From Clostridia bacterium (GTDB taxonomy: Bacteria; Bacillota; Clostridia; Christensenellales; Aristaeellaceae): a stretch of 64,000 nucleotides of DNA. The translations under genes and the position numbers were made by a program. The DNA lies in NCBI GenBank assembly GCA_017521565.1, contig JAFXCE010000002.1, positions 1 through 64,000 of the forward strand, written 5' to 3'. Positions 7,562 through 15,701 of this stretch are shown here, in pieces (the first letter of the stretch is position 1; the number at the start of each line of letters is the position of its first letter). The notes beneath the pieces were generated by a model that ran no database searches, was not told where the DNA came from, and saw only the letters and a program-made list of their open reading frames with translations.

Positions 7562-8920
7562 TCATGCGTTATCTGTGTTTGTTTTCGTTTGCTTCGCTGC
7601 CCGCGCCGCGGCCCGCTCGGCCGTCTCGCCTGAAAGCACCAGCCGCCTCGCCTCGCGCAGCGCGCGCCCAAGGGCTGGCCCCGGCATAGCGCCCGCATCC
7701 ATCAGCATTTTCGCATCCGGCATCGGCCGCTTTACAGCCTCCGCGTATGCATCAAGCCGCGCCCTGATAAACGCTTCCTCCGCGTCCGCCTCGCCTCGCG
7801 GCTTTCCCGTCCCGCGGGAATCGCACACGACCAGCCAGCCCAGTTCCTCAGGACTCGTCGACTCGTCAAAGAGGATATTGCTGCGCGACACGCGCGCCGT
7901 TCCATGGTAACAGGTATGCAGGCGCATATGAAGCGCGCACATATTCTGCGCATAGGCGATCATGGCCTTGGAAAGCCCCAGCCTCAGCAGCAGATTGTAA
8001 ACAAGCGGCACGCCCGTGCGCTCGTGTCCAATGGATTGCCATGCGCCCTTTTCGTTTTTGCGTGTGGAAACCGCCTTTCCGAGGTCATGCGTAAGGCATG
8101 CCAGCATAAACTCGAGCGGATCACGCATCCGGCAGCGGACTTCTGCCGCAGCGCGGAGCACCAGCATCGTATGCTCAAACGCATCCCCCTCGGGGTGATA
8201 ACGGGGATTCTGCGGCACGCCGTCAAGCGCAGCCAGCTCATGAAACCATGGCTCAAGCGCATCAGCATCCCGCAGCACGCGGAAGAACACATCCGGGCAG
8301 TCCGCCTTCAGCAGCGCCTTCTTCGTCTCATCCAACACGCGCGCAGCGGACAGGCGGTCAAGCGGCATGTTCTTCATCCGCTCAATCGTCTTTGCATCCG
8401 GCGTCAGGTGAAACCTTGCGGCAAACTGCGCCCCACGCAGAACGCGCAGCGGATCCTCCTCAAAATGCGCGCCCGGCATCGCGCGGAGCACGCCGTCCTG
8501 AAGATCCTTCATGCCGCCATAGGGGTCGATGTATTCCCCCGTCAGCGCATCGCGCATGATCGCATTGACCGTAAAATCCCGTCTCGCCGCCGCCTGGTCG
8601 GGCGTAAGCTGCGGATTGACCTCCACGGCAAAATCCCTGTGACCCGGGCCCGTTCTCTTTTCCCGCCGCGGCAGGGCAATGTCGATCCCCACGCCTTTGA
8701 TCGTGAAGATGCCATATTGCTCTCCGCTGGCGTCAATTTCGCCGAACTCGCGCAAAAGCGGCAGCAGCGCATCGCGCTCAACGCCGTGTACCTCGCAGTC
8801 GATATCGTAGCAGGGAATTCCCAACAGCCCATCGCGCACGCATCCGCCCACCAGCAGCGCCTGCCCGCCGAGTCCATCCACACGCCGCGCAATTTCCGCG
8901 ATCAACTCTTCACTCTTCAT
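7562..8920 (-). CDS. cca: CCA tRNA nucleotidyltransferase with HD domain
   Basis: Adds or repairs the 3-prime CCA end of tRNA. Seen in 452 residues: the nucleotidyltransferase motif GGCVRDG (25-31), the metal-binding DID pair (Asp39, Asp41), the RRDFTVNAIMRD motif, the RNA-binding helical region, and a C-terminal HD phosphohydrolase domain with THDLGKA. The HD domain is typical of the longer bacterial enzymes, where it carries phosphatase/phosphodiesterase activity. It starts 3 bases after the upstream 80-residue gene and appears to be the last gene of the long leftward operon from 16904. Confidence 0.9.
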   Translation of the reverse strand: MKSEELIAEIARRVDGLGGQALLVGGCVRDGLLGIPCYDIDCEVHGVERDALLPLLREFGEIDASGEQYGIFTIKGVGIDIALPRREKRTGPGHRDFAVEVNPQLTPDQAAARRDFTVNAIMRDALTGEYIDPYGGMKDLQDGVLRAMPGAHFEEDPLRVLRGAQFAARFHLTPDAKTIERMKNMPLDRLSAARVLDETKKALLKADCPDVFFRVLRDADALEPWFHELAALDGVPQNPRYHPEGDAFEHTMLVLRAAAEVRCRMRDPLEFMLACLTHDLGKAVSTRKNEKGAWQSIGHERTGVPLVYNLLLRLGLSKAMIAYAQNMCALHMRLHTCYHGTARVSRSNILFDESTSPEELGWLVVCDSRGTGKPRGEADAEEAFIRARLDAYAEAVKRPMPDAKMLMDAGAMPGPALGRALREARRLVLSGETAERAAARAAKQTKTNTDNA

Positions 8921-8923
8921 GGC

Positions 8924-9166
8924 TCAATACTCATTCAGGCTTTCCAGCTCGCCCTGATCCCCGCGCGCATAGGCGCAGGTCAGCACATCGCTCATCGCGT
9001 AATGCGTCTGCTTTTTTCTGCCCGGCAGCCGCGCAGAAAAGCCCTGTCCGTCCTCGTCAATCTCCGTCACCGTCAGGTTGGTTTTTTTCATCTTCCCATC
9101 CGCCATCAGCACGGCGCAGATTTTCTTCTCCCGCTCCAGCGAGTATTTGAGAAAACGGCTGATCAT
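8924..9166 (-). CDS. Conserved-looking small protein, function unknown
   Basis: Not recognised. An 80-residue soluble protein: basic N-terminus (SRFLKYSLEREKKICAV), a short beta-rich middle (KKTNLTVTEIDEDGQGFSARL) and an acidic end. The pattern suggests a small beta-barrel domain. It overlaps the upstream 637-residue membrane protein by 4 bases (ATGA coupling) and lies 3 bases before cca, so it is a real operon member. Confidence 0.65.
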   Translation of the reverse strand: MISRFLKYSLEREKKICAVLMADGKMKKTNLTVTEIDEDGQGFSARLPGRKKQTHYAMSDVLTCAYARGDQGELESLNEY

Positions 9167-11076
9167 CGATCCACCTCATAAATCCGCACATCCGGATTCT
9201 GATACACCAGATCATAATGCTCGTCGATATACGTGAGATCGACCTCAAACTCCGCCCGCTCGTAATCGCTGACATAGATGTAATCCACCTCATAGCGCTC
9301 AAGCACATGCGCATTCAGGTCGGGATGCTCGTAAAACGCCTGACATGCGCCCGCATGCGCGCGGTAATCAAGCCCATGGAAGAACACATACAGGTCGCTT
9401 CCGCAGATGATCTGCCGGCCTGCCAGCGAACAAACCGGATTGATATGCTGCTGCCCGGTCATAAAGACCGCATCCCTGTCCGTGTTTTCTTCGATCCACG
9501 CGCCCGCCTCCACGGCCGTGCGGGAGAAGAGCTGATAACCGGATACAACCTCCCGCGCGATGGACAGCGCGCCGGAAAACACGCTGACAAAGAGAAACAG
9601 CGCGCACAGCACATATCGCCCGCGCAGCCCGGCAAGGCGCTGCATGATCACGGAGCCGTAATCCGCCGCGAGAATCGCCGCAAACATGTACCAGATATAA
9701 AAGAGCTTGTTGTTGTCATATTCATTGGGCTGGAAGAGAATCGTCTCCGCGACGATGAAGATCGCCGCCATGCCCATCACAATGTCGCCGTATCCGCGCC
9801 TGCGGGACTCGAGCGCCGCACAGAGCATCAGGATGAACGGCAGTCCCGCATTCTTGATCCAGAACCAGAGATAGCCGTCGATCATGCCGCGCCCGCCGGA
9901 ATTATTCACCCAGTTGAACTGGAAGCGCAGGGAGCCGCCCTCGATGGTCTGCTCCACAGCCGTTCCGATCACCTGCGGCAGCGCCAGCGCAAGCACAATC
10001 CCCAGATACGCGCCTGCGCGCAGCAGCACGCCCTTGCGGTCGTCCCCATCTGAAATGAGATGCGCGAGCACCATGCCGCCGGAAAAAAGGCCCAGCGCAA
10101 GGAACGTGTGCGTATGCACCATCGGCAGGCAGCATGCCCACAGGGCAAGCACCAGCGTCTGGCGCATGCTGCGCTCGCGAAGCGAGGAAATCAGCAGCAT
10201 CAGCGCGGGAATGCCCATCGCCCATCCGCCCATCAGCGCACGCTGCGGAACGAGCAGATCGGCAATGACGTTTGAAAAGCGCAGATTGAGCTCCGGCTGA
10301 TTGGCCGGCGTCTTATAGTATCCCGTAAAGATCTCCCGCACCTTTTCAAAGCCGTCCCTGCCTGCAAGATCAAAATCATACAGGAAACCCAAACCGCCGT
10401 TGAAGAAGAACAAAAGCGCCGCCACGGCAACCGCCTTGTTCCGCCCGCCGAGAATCTGCTGCGCCAGGAGCATATAGCCCGCGTAGGTCAGCGCCATCAG
10501 CAGCGTGCCGGGAAAAACCACCGCCATCTGGATATCCATGCCCAGCATCAGCATCGTTGTGCTCAGCGAATCCGCCAGATAGGGATAATTGAGCGGCGTA
10601 TCATACAGCAGATTGTACGCCGGCGGGAAGGTCATATCCCGCATGGACGTGATGAAGGACAGATGCATGCACAGATCGCCGTAGGTCGACTGACCGCACC
10701 AGTAGGAGCCGTCGCCTTCGGGCATGATCATGTGCGTATGCTGCAGATAGGCGGAAAGCACCGTCAGCGGAATGACGACCAGCGCCATCGCCGCCAGCTG
10801 GCGCCTGTCCTCATAGGTCATGCCCTTTGCCGGCGTCTTATCGCGCAGGGCAAAGCTCACGCCCACCAGCGCCATCATCAGCACCGCCGCAACGTAATGC
10901 GCCTTGAGCGTAAAATCAAACGCATAGGCGCACAGCGCCGGCAGCTGCATCTCCAGCAGCAGACCCAGCGCCAAACCCAGAAAAGCCCGCACAAGCGGGC
11001 TCTTCCCCGGCAGCTGCGCGCGAATGATCGCCGCGCCGCCCAGAATAAACAAAATCGTATACAGGATTGCCGCCAT
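9163..11076 (-). CDS. Large multi-pass membrane protein, possible GT-C glycosyltransferase
   Basis: A 637-residue integral membrane protein with roughly 12-14 hydrophobic segments and a soluble C-terminal part (from about residue 535) ending EVDLTYIDEHYDLVYQNPDVRIYEVDR. The first large extracellular loop carries QSTYGDLCMHLSFI. The layout (many helices, an early acidic loop, a C-terminal extracytoplasmic domain) is like GT-C lipid-linked-sugar transferases, but I see no decisive motif. Its stop overlaps the start of the 80-residue gene by 4 bases. Call it a membrane protein of unknown function with a possible glycosyltransferase role. Confidence 0.7.
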   Translation of the reverse strand: MAAILYTILFILGGAAIIRAQLPGKSPLVRAFLGLALGLLLEMQLPALCAYAFDFTLKAHYVAAVLMMALVGVSFALRDKTPAKGMTYEDRRQLAAMALVVIPLTVLSAYLQHTHMIMPEGDGSYWCGQSTYGDLCMHLSFITSMRDMTFPPAYNLLYDTPLNYPYLADSLSTTMLMLGMDIQMAVVFPGTLLMALTYAGYMLLAQQILGGRNKAVAVAALLFFFNGGLGFLYDFDLAGRDGFEKVREIFTGYYKTPANQPELNLRFSNVIADLLVPQRALMGGWAMGIPALMLLISSLRERSMRQTLVLALWACCLPMVHTHTFLALGLFSGGMVLAHLISDGDDRKGVLLRAGAYLGIVLALALPQVIGTAVEQTIEGGSLRFQFNWVNNSGGRGMIDGYLWFWIKNAGLPFILMLCAALESRRRGYGDIVMGMAAIFIVAETILFQPNEYDNNKLFYIWYMFAAILAADYGSVIMQRLAGLRGRYVLCALFLFVSVFSGALSIAREVVSGYQLFSRTAVEAGAWIEENTDRDAVFMTGQQHINPVCSLAGRQIICGSDLYVFFHGLDYRAHAGACQAFYEHPDLNAHVLERYEVDYIYVSDYERAEFEVDLTYIDEHYDLVYQNPDVRIYEVDR

Positions 11077-11086
11077 GGCTGGAGCC

Positions 11087-11599
11087 TCACTTTGCCTCGT
11101 TCTTAATCAGCTGCAGGCTTCCGCCCGTCCTCCTGCGCCTGCGGGGCGCCGCGCGGACAGGCAGAAGATCCTCGTCCTCTTCCTCGCCATCCTGCTGCTC
11201 CCCTTGCTCAAAGAAGGGCTGCACGCCCGGCTCACGCCTGCTTTCCGCGCGCTGCAGGTCCGCCTTCATGCCCATCAGATCGCTGATTGCGCGTTCGCGG
11301 CGCGATTTTTCGCTGCTGCCCACGCGGATTTCCTGCGCGGCGGCCTCGGTGCAGATCGCCTGACCGAGCAGCGACAGATACCGGCTGCGCGAATGCAGGA
11401 TGATGACGCAGTCCATCAGCACAATCACAGCCACCATCACCGGCACCGCAAGCAGATTGCTCAGGCCAAGCCAGATCCCCGCAACAGCCAGCACGGCGCT
11501 GAGCGCGCAGGCCGCAATGCGGTATGCCGCACGCACCTTTCGCGCATTCCTGCGCAGGGCAATGGCCGTCTTGTTCGTCAGGCGAATGGGTTCGTTCAT
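11087..11599 (-). CDS. Two-helix membrane protein with charged tail, unknown function
   Basis: Not recognised. In 170 residues there is a basic N-terminal region, two adjacent hydrophobic helices (about 28-65), and a long cytoplasmic tail that is Glu-rich (GEQQDGEEEDEDLLP) and then Arg-rich (RRRRRTGG). AGGAG is 8 bases before this ATG, so the upstream TTG start is rejected. It lies between the M42 peptidases and the 637-residue membrane protein, 10 bases from the latter. Confidence 0.65.
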   Translation of the reverse strand: MNEPIRLTNKTAIALRRNARKVRAAYRIAACALSAVLAVAGIWLGLSNLLAVPVMVAVIVLMDCVIILHSRSRYLSLLGQAICTEAAAQEIRVGSSEKSRRERAISDLMGMKADLQRAESRREPGVQPFFEQGEQQDGEEEDEDLLPVRAAPRRRRRTGGSLQLIKNEAK

Positions 11600-11628
11600 C
11601 GTCAAAACTCCTGTCAAAATCGATGATA

Positions 11629-12624
11629 TTACGCAGAATGCTCCATGAATGCCTTCGTCAGGTCAATACAGGCCTTCACATCGCGCAGATCGACCGTCTC
11701 CGCGCCGCTGTGGATGTAACGGCAGGGGATGGAGATTGCGCCGGAGGGAACTCCGCCGCGGGTTTTCTGGATCGCGCCCGCGTCCGTGCCGCCATAGGGC
11801 AGCACCTCGCGCTGCACGGGGATGCTTTTTTCTCTGGCGAGCTTTTCCATCCTCTCCACAACCGCAGGCGTGCAGATCAGGGAGCGGTCCATGATCTTGA
11901 CCGCAGCGCCCTTGCCAAGCTCCACCGCCAGCTTCGTCTTTGCCTTGGGTACATCGCCCGTGCCTGTCACGTCAATGGCGATGCCCATATCCGGGTTGAT
12001 CGTATACGCCGCCGTCGTCGCGCCGCGCAGGCCGACCTCCTCCTGAACGGAGAAAACCGCAGCGATTTCGTTGTCCGTCTCCCCCAGCGCGAGCATCGCC
12101 TCAAGGAGCACATAGCAGGCAATGCGGTCGTCCATCGCCGGCGCGGACAGACGATGCTCGCCGAGCTTCGTCACCCGCGGCATGACGACGCACATATCGC
12201 CGAGGGCGACCATGGAGAGCGCCTCCTCGCGGCTTGCCGCGCCGATGTCGATATACAGGTCGGACACGGTCAGATCGCCCTTGACATCCTCATCCGCGCC
12301 GATCACGCCGCATACGCCGTTTCCAAAGGCCACATGATTATACGGCATTTCCCCGGCATAGATGCCTCCGACATTGCACACGCGCAGAAATCCGTTTTTG
12401 TCCGCGTCAATCACCGCCAGCGCGATATGATCCATGTGCGCGGAAAACATGATCCTTTTTCCGCCCGCTTTGCCCTTCTTCACGGCGATCAGGTTGCCCA
12501 TCACATCCGTCGTCACGCTGTCCGCATGTCCTTCAAGCGCGCGGGCAATCACGCCCGCAACGCGGCCCTCGCTGCCGGAAGGTCCGTAACAGGTCAGAAT
12601 ATCATGTAAAAGCTGCATGTTCAT
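11629..12624 (-). CDS. M42 family metallo-aminopeptidase (third of tandem trio)
   Basis: Di-zinc aminopeptidase of the TET/M42 family, which forms self-compartmentalised 12-mers that degrade peptides. Seen in 331 residues: metal ligands in SAHMDH, MDDR, the catalytic Glu-Glu in QEEVGLRGA, IDVTGTG and a C-terminal YIHSGAE histidine. All ligand positions of the family are present. AAGGAG precedes the ATG by 9 bases. It is 18 bases downstream of a second M42 gene. Confidence 0.9.
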   Translation of the reverse strand: MNMQLLHDILTCYGPSGSEGRVAGVIARALEGHADSVTTDVMGNLIAVKKGKAGGKRIMFSAHMDHIALAVIDADKNGFLRVCNVGGIYAGEMPYNHVAFGNGVCGVIGADEDVKGDLTVSDLYIDIGAASREEALSMVALGDMCVVMPRVTKLGEHRLSAPAMDDRIACYVLLEAMLALGETDNEIAAVFSVQEEVGLRGATTAAYTINPDMGIAIDVTGTGDVPKAKTKLAVELGKGAAVKIMDRSLICTPAVVERMEKLAREKSIPVQREVLPYGGTDAGAIQKTRGGVPSGAISIPCRYIHSGAETVDLRDVKACIDLTKAFMEHSA

Positions 12625-12642
12625 GACATTTCGCTCCTTAAT

Positions 12643-13665
12643 TTAAAACTCGTTCAGCACAGCAAACGCCAGCTTCTTCGCATGCTCGATATCCGACAGG
12701 CTGCACACGCTCACCGGGCTATGGCAATAGCGGCAGGGAATCACGATCACCAGACATGGAATTCCCGACCCGGTGAGATGAATTGCCCCGGCGTCGGTGC
12801 CGCCGCTGTTTCCGCGCTTGATCTGCACGGGAATTCCGTTTTTCTTCGCCGCATCAAGCGCCAGCTCGCGCATTGCCTGCGGGATGATCGCGCGCCTGTC
12901 CATGAATGTCAGGGCAGGGCCGTCGCCGCAGCGCGTCACCTGCTTGTGGCTGTCGATCATGTCCATGTCGTTGGCGGTCGTCGTATCGATGATGATCGCC
13001 CGATCCGGCATGACCTTCCTCGCGGCCACCTTCGCGCCGCGCAGGCCAACTTCCTCCTGTACGGTGAATACGCAGGTGATGTCGCCCGCATAATCGCTGT
13101 TTCTGAGGACGTTAAGAAGGATCATGCAGCCCGCACGGTCGTCAAGCGCCTTCGCCTTGACAAAGCCATCGCCAAACTCGCGGTACTCGCTTTCAAACGT
13201 CGCATAGCTGCCCGGCGGGCAGAGACGCTCCGCCTCTTCCTTGTCCTTTGCGCCGATGTCGATAAGCATCGATTCGTAATCCGGCGCTTTTTTTCTGTCC
13301 GCCGGGCTCATCAGGTGGATCGCCTTGATGCCGATCACGCCCGGAATCTTCTTTTCGCCGACAATCACGCGCTTTGAAACGCAGCAGCGCGGATCCACGC
13401 CGCCCACACAGTCAAAATGCAGCAGACCGTCCTCCGTCGCAAAGCGGATGATGAAGCCCACCTCGTCCATATGCGCGGCGAGCATCACATGCGGCTTTGC
13501 GCTGTCCGTGCCCTTGCGGAAGGCGTAAAGGCTGCCCATCGTATCGCCATATACACGGCCTTCACGCGCGGAGAGGATTTCCTCCGCCTCGCGGCGGATG
13601 GCCTCCCGCGCCTCATCCTCCCAGCCGGAGGGGCCGCGCAGATCCGTGATCTCCTTTAGTAGCAT
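12643..13665 (-). CDS. M42 family metallo-aminopeptidase (second of tandem trio)
   Basis: A 340-residue M42 enzyme starting MLLKEITDLRGPSGWED. Seen: LAAHMDEVG (His ligand), LDDRAG (bridging Asp), QEEVGLRGA (catalytic Glu), IDTTTAND and the YCHSPV histidine. GGAGG lies 7 bases before this ATG; the much longer open frame runs antisense-like through the neighbouring gene and is rejected. The first 10 bases overlap the end of the upstream M42 gene. The family is also annotated as endoglucanase in older records, which is not supported here. Confidence 0.9.
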   Translation of the reverse strand: MLLKEITDLRGPSGWEDEAREAIRREAEEILSAREGRVYGDTMGSLYAFRKGTDSAKPHVMLAAHMDEVGFIIRFATEDGLLHFDCVGGVDPRCCVSKRVIVGEKKIPGVIGIKAIHLMSPADRKKAPDYESMLIDIGAKDKEEAERLCPPGSYATFESEYREFGDGFVKAKALDDRAGCMILLNVLRNSDYAGDITCVFTVQEEVGLRGAKVAARKVMPDRAIIIDTTTANDMDMIDSHKQVTRCGDGPALTFMDRRAIIPQAMRELALDAAKKNGIPVQIKRGNSGGTDAGAIHLTGSGIPCLVIVIPCRYCHSPVSVCSLSDIEHAKKLAFAVLNEF

Positions 13666-14705
13666 AGCGTCTCCTCCCAGCCCTTGTCCATCGCGGCTAC
13701 CGCGTCGCACAGCAGCCTCGCCTGGCTGCGCATCAGCTCCATGCTGCCCAGCTCTACCGTCGTATGCATGTACTTGATCGGCAGGCTCATCACCACGCAG
13801 GGGATGCCCTCGCAGGCGACCTGCACCTCCCACGCGTCCGTCCACGTGCTTCCCGGCGCAACCTCGGCCTGCGTCTTCATATTCAGCCTGTCCGCATGCT
13901 TTTTCAGGTGCTCTGTCAGCTTCCTGTGGGTATTCGGCCCGCAGGAGAGCGCCGTCACATCGAGCGGATACGTCTCTCCCGGCGCGCAGCCCTCCATCGT
14001 GCCGTGCGTCACATCGAGAATCACCGCCAGATCCGGATAAAGCGTCTCCGCGCTGGTCATCGCGCCGAGGGAATCAAATTCTTCCCTCGCGGACAGAACG
14101 TAGAGAATCTCCGCATCGTGCAGGCGGGCGCGCATCTGCTGCGCACAATCAAGCAGGATTGCCGCACAGGCGCGGTCATCAAGCGTCTTGCTGGCCACCA
14201 TCCCGTTTTCAAGCGCCGTCGTGCGGCCCGTCAGCTGCACCGGCGTGCCCGCAGGCACAAGGCGCTTTACCGTCTCCGGCGCAAGGCCGGTATCGATAAA
14301 GAGCTTGTCCGCCGGCGTCACCGCGTCGCGCTCTGCGCCGCTGGTCAGATGCGGCGGCGTCGCGCCGATCACGCCATAGATCGGGCCGTCCTTGGCGAGG
14401 ATCGTGACCTCCTGCGCGGGCAGGGTCTGCGCCGCCACGCCCATGGACATCAAGCGGACGCTGCCGTCCTCCTCCACGCCCGTGGTCATCAGGCCGATCT
14501 CGTCGATATGCGCGCAGAGCATCACGCGCGGGCCCTGCCTGCCGCTGTTTGCGCGCTGAATTGCCACCACGCTGCCCATCTCATCGACGGACACGCTGTC
14601 GCAATACGGCGCAAACGCGCGCGCAAATTCCCCGGCCGCCTGCTGTTCATAGCCGCTCGTGCCGGGGATGGCCGTGATATGGGAAAGAAATGCCAAATAA
14701 TCCAT
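13656..14705 (-). CDS. M42 family metallo-aminopeptidase (first of tandem trio, divergent)
   Basis: A 349-residue M42 protein. Ligand regions are CAHIDEIG, LDDRACA, SAREEFDSLGAM, LDVTHG and IKYMHTTVE. The catalytic segment reads REEFDSLGA where the two neighbours have QEEVGLRGA, and the C-terminal motif has MHT instead of xHS, so it is the divergent member. The active-site Glu pair and all metal ligands are still present, so it is probably active. It overlaps the next M42 gene by 10 bases, which suggests coupled synthesis and possibly mixed oligomers. Confidence 0.88.
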   Translation of the reverse strand: MDYLAFLSHITAIPGTSGYEQQAAGEFARAFAPYCDSVSVDEMGSVVAIQRANSGRQGPRVMLCAHIDEIGLMTTGVEEDGSVRLMSMGVAAQTLPAQEVTILAKDGPIYGVIGATPPHLTSGAERDAVTPADKLFIDTGLAPETVKRLVPAGTPVQLTGRTTALENGMVASKTLDDRACAAILLDCAQQMRARLHDAEILYVLSAREEFDSLGAMTSAETLYPDLAVILDVTHGTMEGCAPGETYPLDVTALSCGPNTHRKLTEHLKKHADRLNMKTQAEVAPGSTWTDAWEVQVACEGIPCVVMSLPIKYMHTTVELGSMELMRSQARLLCDAVAAMDKGWEETLCY

Positions 14706-14719
14706 AGGATCCGCTCCTC

Positions 14720-14893
14720 TTAGTCCGTATTTCCTTCGCCGCTGAAATCAAGCGTCTGGTTCATGCAGACCGTCTGCGTCCTCGGATCAAAATGCATCTG
14801 CTCGTGCTCATCCTCCGCAGCAAAGCCCATCCAGTAGCAGGGCACCTGATGCACATAACCGCAGACCCTGCAGCGATAATAGAATACTTCCAT
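14720..14893 (-). CDS. 57-residue CxxC protein, probable zinc-binding
   Basis: Not recognised. Starts MEVFYYRCRVCGYVHQVPCYWMGF: a CxxC knuckle at residues 8-11, a further Cys at 19 and another near residue 43, with aromatic residues around, like a small zinc ribbon or rubredoxin-related fold. GGAGG is 8 bases before this ATG, so the ATG 15 bases further up is rejected. It lies 14 bases before the first M42 peptidase gene. Confidence 0.65.
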   Translation of the reverse strand: MEVFYYRCRVCGYVHQVPCYWMGFAAEDEHEQMHFDPRTQTVCMNQTLDFSGEGNTD

Positions 14894-14931
14894 CGTATCT
14901 TCCTCCATTGCGTGCGCTGTTCAAGGGGAAT

Positions 14932-14960
14932 TGTAGGGGAGGGGCTCTGCTCCTCCCTTA
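14932..14960. repeat. REP-like palindrome, copy 1
   Basis: A 29-base imperfect palindrome (GGGGAGGGGC then GCTCCTCCC arms). Its reverse complement is identical to 45359-45387, and near-copies lie at 30154, 32434 and 45413. It sits between cvpA and the CxxC gene, within an otherwise tight operon. Confidence 0.8.
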
Positions 14961-14981
14961 TGCATGTCCAAATCTGATTTT

Positions 14982-15674
14982 TTATACCGTCTGCCTGAGG
15001 ATTGAAAGAATGAGCTGGCTGTCAAACATCGGCGCAAACTTCGACGCCGCAATCAGGTCGCTGATCATCTCCACCGGCGCAACCGCCAGCACAATCGGCA
15101 CCAACGCAAAGAAGATGAACAGCAGCATCACGCCGCGCAGCAGACCGAACGCGCCGCCAATGAGCGCATCCAGATGGCGAAGCACGGGCAGCTCAAAGAC
15201 ATACTGGATCAGGTGAATCACAAACGTCACCACGACATAGGCAATCAGGAAGCAGATCAGGAAGCTGAGAATCGACAGCGATACGCTGACAATCGTCTCG
15301 CTCATCAGCTGCGCGATCGTCATCGAGCCGGACGCGCTTTGAAGGCCGGAAATGAATGCGCTTTCAAACGCAGAGGGTAGGTTCGCGCTTTTGAGAATCT
15401 GCGCCAGCGCGCTCTCGCTCACCTGCGCCACGGAAAGCAGCGACAGGTCGAGGTTGGTGATGCGGCTGCCCGCATCGGTATAATACAGCAGCGTCTGCAC
15501 CAGCGTCTCGTTGCTCTTCAGCCATGCCGCCAGCTCGCCGCTCATGATAAACGCCAGCGCCGCAGAGCCGATGAGCCCCGCCAGGCTGAGCACGCCGCTG
15601 ATGAACCCCCTGTACATGCCAAACAGGACGCTCACGCCCAGCACGACAAGGATGATGATATCGATGATGTTCAT
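14982..15674 (-). CDS. cvpA: CvpA family membrane protein
   Basis: A 230-residue membrane protein of the CvpA (colicin V production) family; the role of the family is unclear but links to envelope stress resistance are known. Seen: the N-terminal family start MNIIDIIILVVLGVSVLFGMY with the conserved RGFISG after the first helix, and four main hydrophobic segments. The last segment pattern (HLDALIGGAFGLLRGVMLL) matches the family. It is 27 bases after the upstream propeller-like protein gene. Confidence 0.87.
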   Translation of the reverse strand: MNIIDIIILVVLGVSVLFGMYRGFISGVLSLAGLIGSAALAFIMSGELAAWLKSNETLVQTLLYYTDAGSRITNLDLSLLSVAQVSESALAQILKSANLPSAFESAFISGLQSASGSMTIAQLMSETIVSVSLSILSFLICFLIAYVVVTFVIHLIQYVFELPVLRHLDALIGGAFGLLRGVMLLFIFFALVPIVLAVAPVEMISDLIAASKFAPMFDSQLILSILRQTV

Positions 15675-15701
15675 AATTTCTCCTTTCCATCAGGAGGTCA
15701 A

